This document shows positions 63,246 through 64,000 of a DNA stretch of 64,000 nt, piece by piece. The notes beneath the pieces were generated by a model, which saw only the letters and a list, made by a program, of their open reading frames with translations, did no database searches and was not told where the DNA came from. Position 1 is the stretch's first letter. Each line of letters begins with the position of its first letter. The stretch is from CAWBJP01 sp044867425 (GTDB lineage: Bacteria; Actinomycetota; Acidimicrobiia; IMCC26256; BP-133), in contig JBIOUX010000051.1 of NCBI GenBank assembly GCA_044867425.1, positions 1 to 64,000 on the forward strand. The letters are read 5' to 3'. Made by a program: the position numbers and the translations under genes.

Positions 63246-64000
63246 CCGACGGCCGGGCGGCCAGGTCGCCCGTCTCCACGAAGCCGGCGGTGGACAGGCC
63301 GGCGGGCACCACGCCCTCGAGCGCCCGGTCGAGGAAGGACCCCAGCACCGACCAGCCCGCCTCCGATGGCGGCGCCGACACGGTGGCCAGCGACAGGGCA
63401 AAGCCGATCTCGTTGACCCGGGGCCGGGGACCGGGGAAGACGACCAGGCAGCGCCGGGCACACAACCGGGGGGCGCCGGTCATGACGTCAGGGGCGCCGT
63501 GGGCCAGGGAGCGGGCGTAGCCCAGCTTGTCGTCGTGGTAGGTGGCGTTGCGGCTCCAGGTGGCGTCGACGGCCATCACCACCGGCTGCCCCCCGGTGGG
63601 CCACCACTCCACCACCGCGTCGGGGCTCCGCTTGCGGCCCACGGCCACGATCCCCTCCCCCCGGCGGGGATAGACCCGATCGAAGCCCACCCGCACCCGC
63701 CCCCGGGGGGTGGCCGCCTCCTCCGCCCCGCCCCGGGGCAGCGGCGCCCCCGGGCGGGCCGGAAGGCCCAGGCGCCGGCGGACGGCGGCCCGCACCGCCT
63801 GGGCCACCCACACCTCGAACAGGGCGTTGAGGGTCTGGGTGCGCAGCCCCAGGGCCACCGGATCACCGGGCAGGGGCGAGAACCGCAGGCTGTCGTCGAG
63901 GGCGTCGGCCAGCGTCCGGAAGGCCCGGTAGTGGGGCTGGTCCCGCAACAGGAAGCTGACCCGGGGGACGGGGCCGGGCGGCAGGCTCGTCCACGGTGCC
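63235..64000 (-). CDS. DUF2357-like nuclease-fold protein, C-terminal part, truncated by the window edge
   Basis: The frame is open to the window edge, so the N-terminus is missing. The core reads FEVWVAQAVRAAV, then RSPDAVVEWWPTGGQPVVMAVDATWSR and YHDDKLGYARSL. This follows the PD...(V/L)DAK...D..K..Y pattern of DUF2357/McrC-type PD-(D/E)XK domains, except that the catalytic Lys after DA is Thr (DAT). Probably an inactive or atypical nuclease. Its 3' end overlaps the P450 end by 11 bases. Confidence 0.6.
   Translation of the reverse strand, partial: APWTSLPPGPVPRVSFLLRDQPHYRAFRTLADALDDSLRFSPLPGDPVALGLRTQTLNALFEVWVAQAVRAAVRRRLGLPARPGAPLPRGGAEEAATPRGRVRVGFDRVYPRRGEGIVAVGRKRSPDAVVEWWPTGGQPVVMAVDATWSRNATYHDDKLGYARSLAHGAPDVMTGAPRLCARRCLVVFPGPRPRVNEIGFALSLATVSAPPSEAGWSVLGSFLDRALEGVVPAGLSTAGFVETGDLAARPSVTS

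Overview
The window is GC-rich with long overlapping gene runs, GTG/TTG starts and several leaderless starts behind TANNNT -10 boxes. It carries mreBCD-mrdA-rodA, an RNase E/G with a long Arg-rich N-terminal extension, tig-clpP-clpX, SCO6745-family proteins, cyclase-ATPase-TPR regulators and many W-rich or repeat-rich exported proteins. Together these point to an actinobacterium, most likely of the class Acidimicrobiia. No rRNA is present, so the placement is an inference.

Region 1 (1-26.6 kb) is a housekeeping block, mostly on the minus strand. Read in the direction of transcription it holds: tig, clpP, clpX; an Ala/Lys coiled-coil protein; valS; folC; ndk; mreB, mreC, mreD, mrdA (PBP2), rodA; an RNase E/G; rplU, rpmA, obgE, proB; proA, a MoxR ATPase, a CoxE/VWA protein and a tiny zinc ribbon; and a frameshifted rsgA at the left edge. 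A divergent gene beside folC encodes a Cas4/AddB-like four-cysteine nuclease fold that has lost its catalytic lysine motif. proA and valS share a homologous 101-nt leader. It contains a -10 box, a leaderless 28-codon ORF that ends on the downstream start codon, and two hairpins, one with a compensatory base-pair change. This looks like an undescribed cis-regulatory element.

Region 2 (26.6-38.8 kb) is a signalling and secretion block. It has a cytochrome P450, then two tandem, diverged copies of a two-gene unit: a secreted subtilase ending in Trp-every-five-residues repeats, followed by a membrane GGDEF-EAL protein. A secreted beta-propeller (SBBP) protein is divergent from the second unit.

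Region 3 (39-52.2 kb) holds a methyltransferase, a DinB-like protein, and a tandem duplication of [adenylate cyclase-NB-ATPase-TPR regulator + SCO6745-family protein]. Both units share promoter and operator sequences. One regulator copy is frameshifted. An amidase and a hypothetical gene follow.

Region 4 (52.26-60.93 kb) is an 8.6-kb integrative element bounded by a 37-bp direct repeat of the 5' half of tRNA-Pro(TGG). A complete tyrosine integrase lies next to the reconstituted tRNA. The cargo is a truncated AbiEii-type nucleotidyltransferase with its partner, and a 1392-residue Rhs/YD-repeat toxin candidate with a WXG-like N-terminus and a hydrophobic C-terminal domain. Three tandem copies of a four-helix membrane protein, the likely immunity protein, follow; the second and third are each preceded by a remnant of the toxin's C-terminal tip.

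Region 5 (61-64 kb) has tRNA-Gly(TCC) abutted by a zinc-ribbon/PD-(D/E)XK endonuclease-like gene, a second P450, and a nuclease-like gene cut by the window edge.
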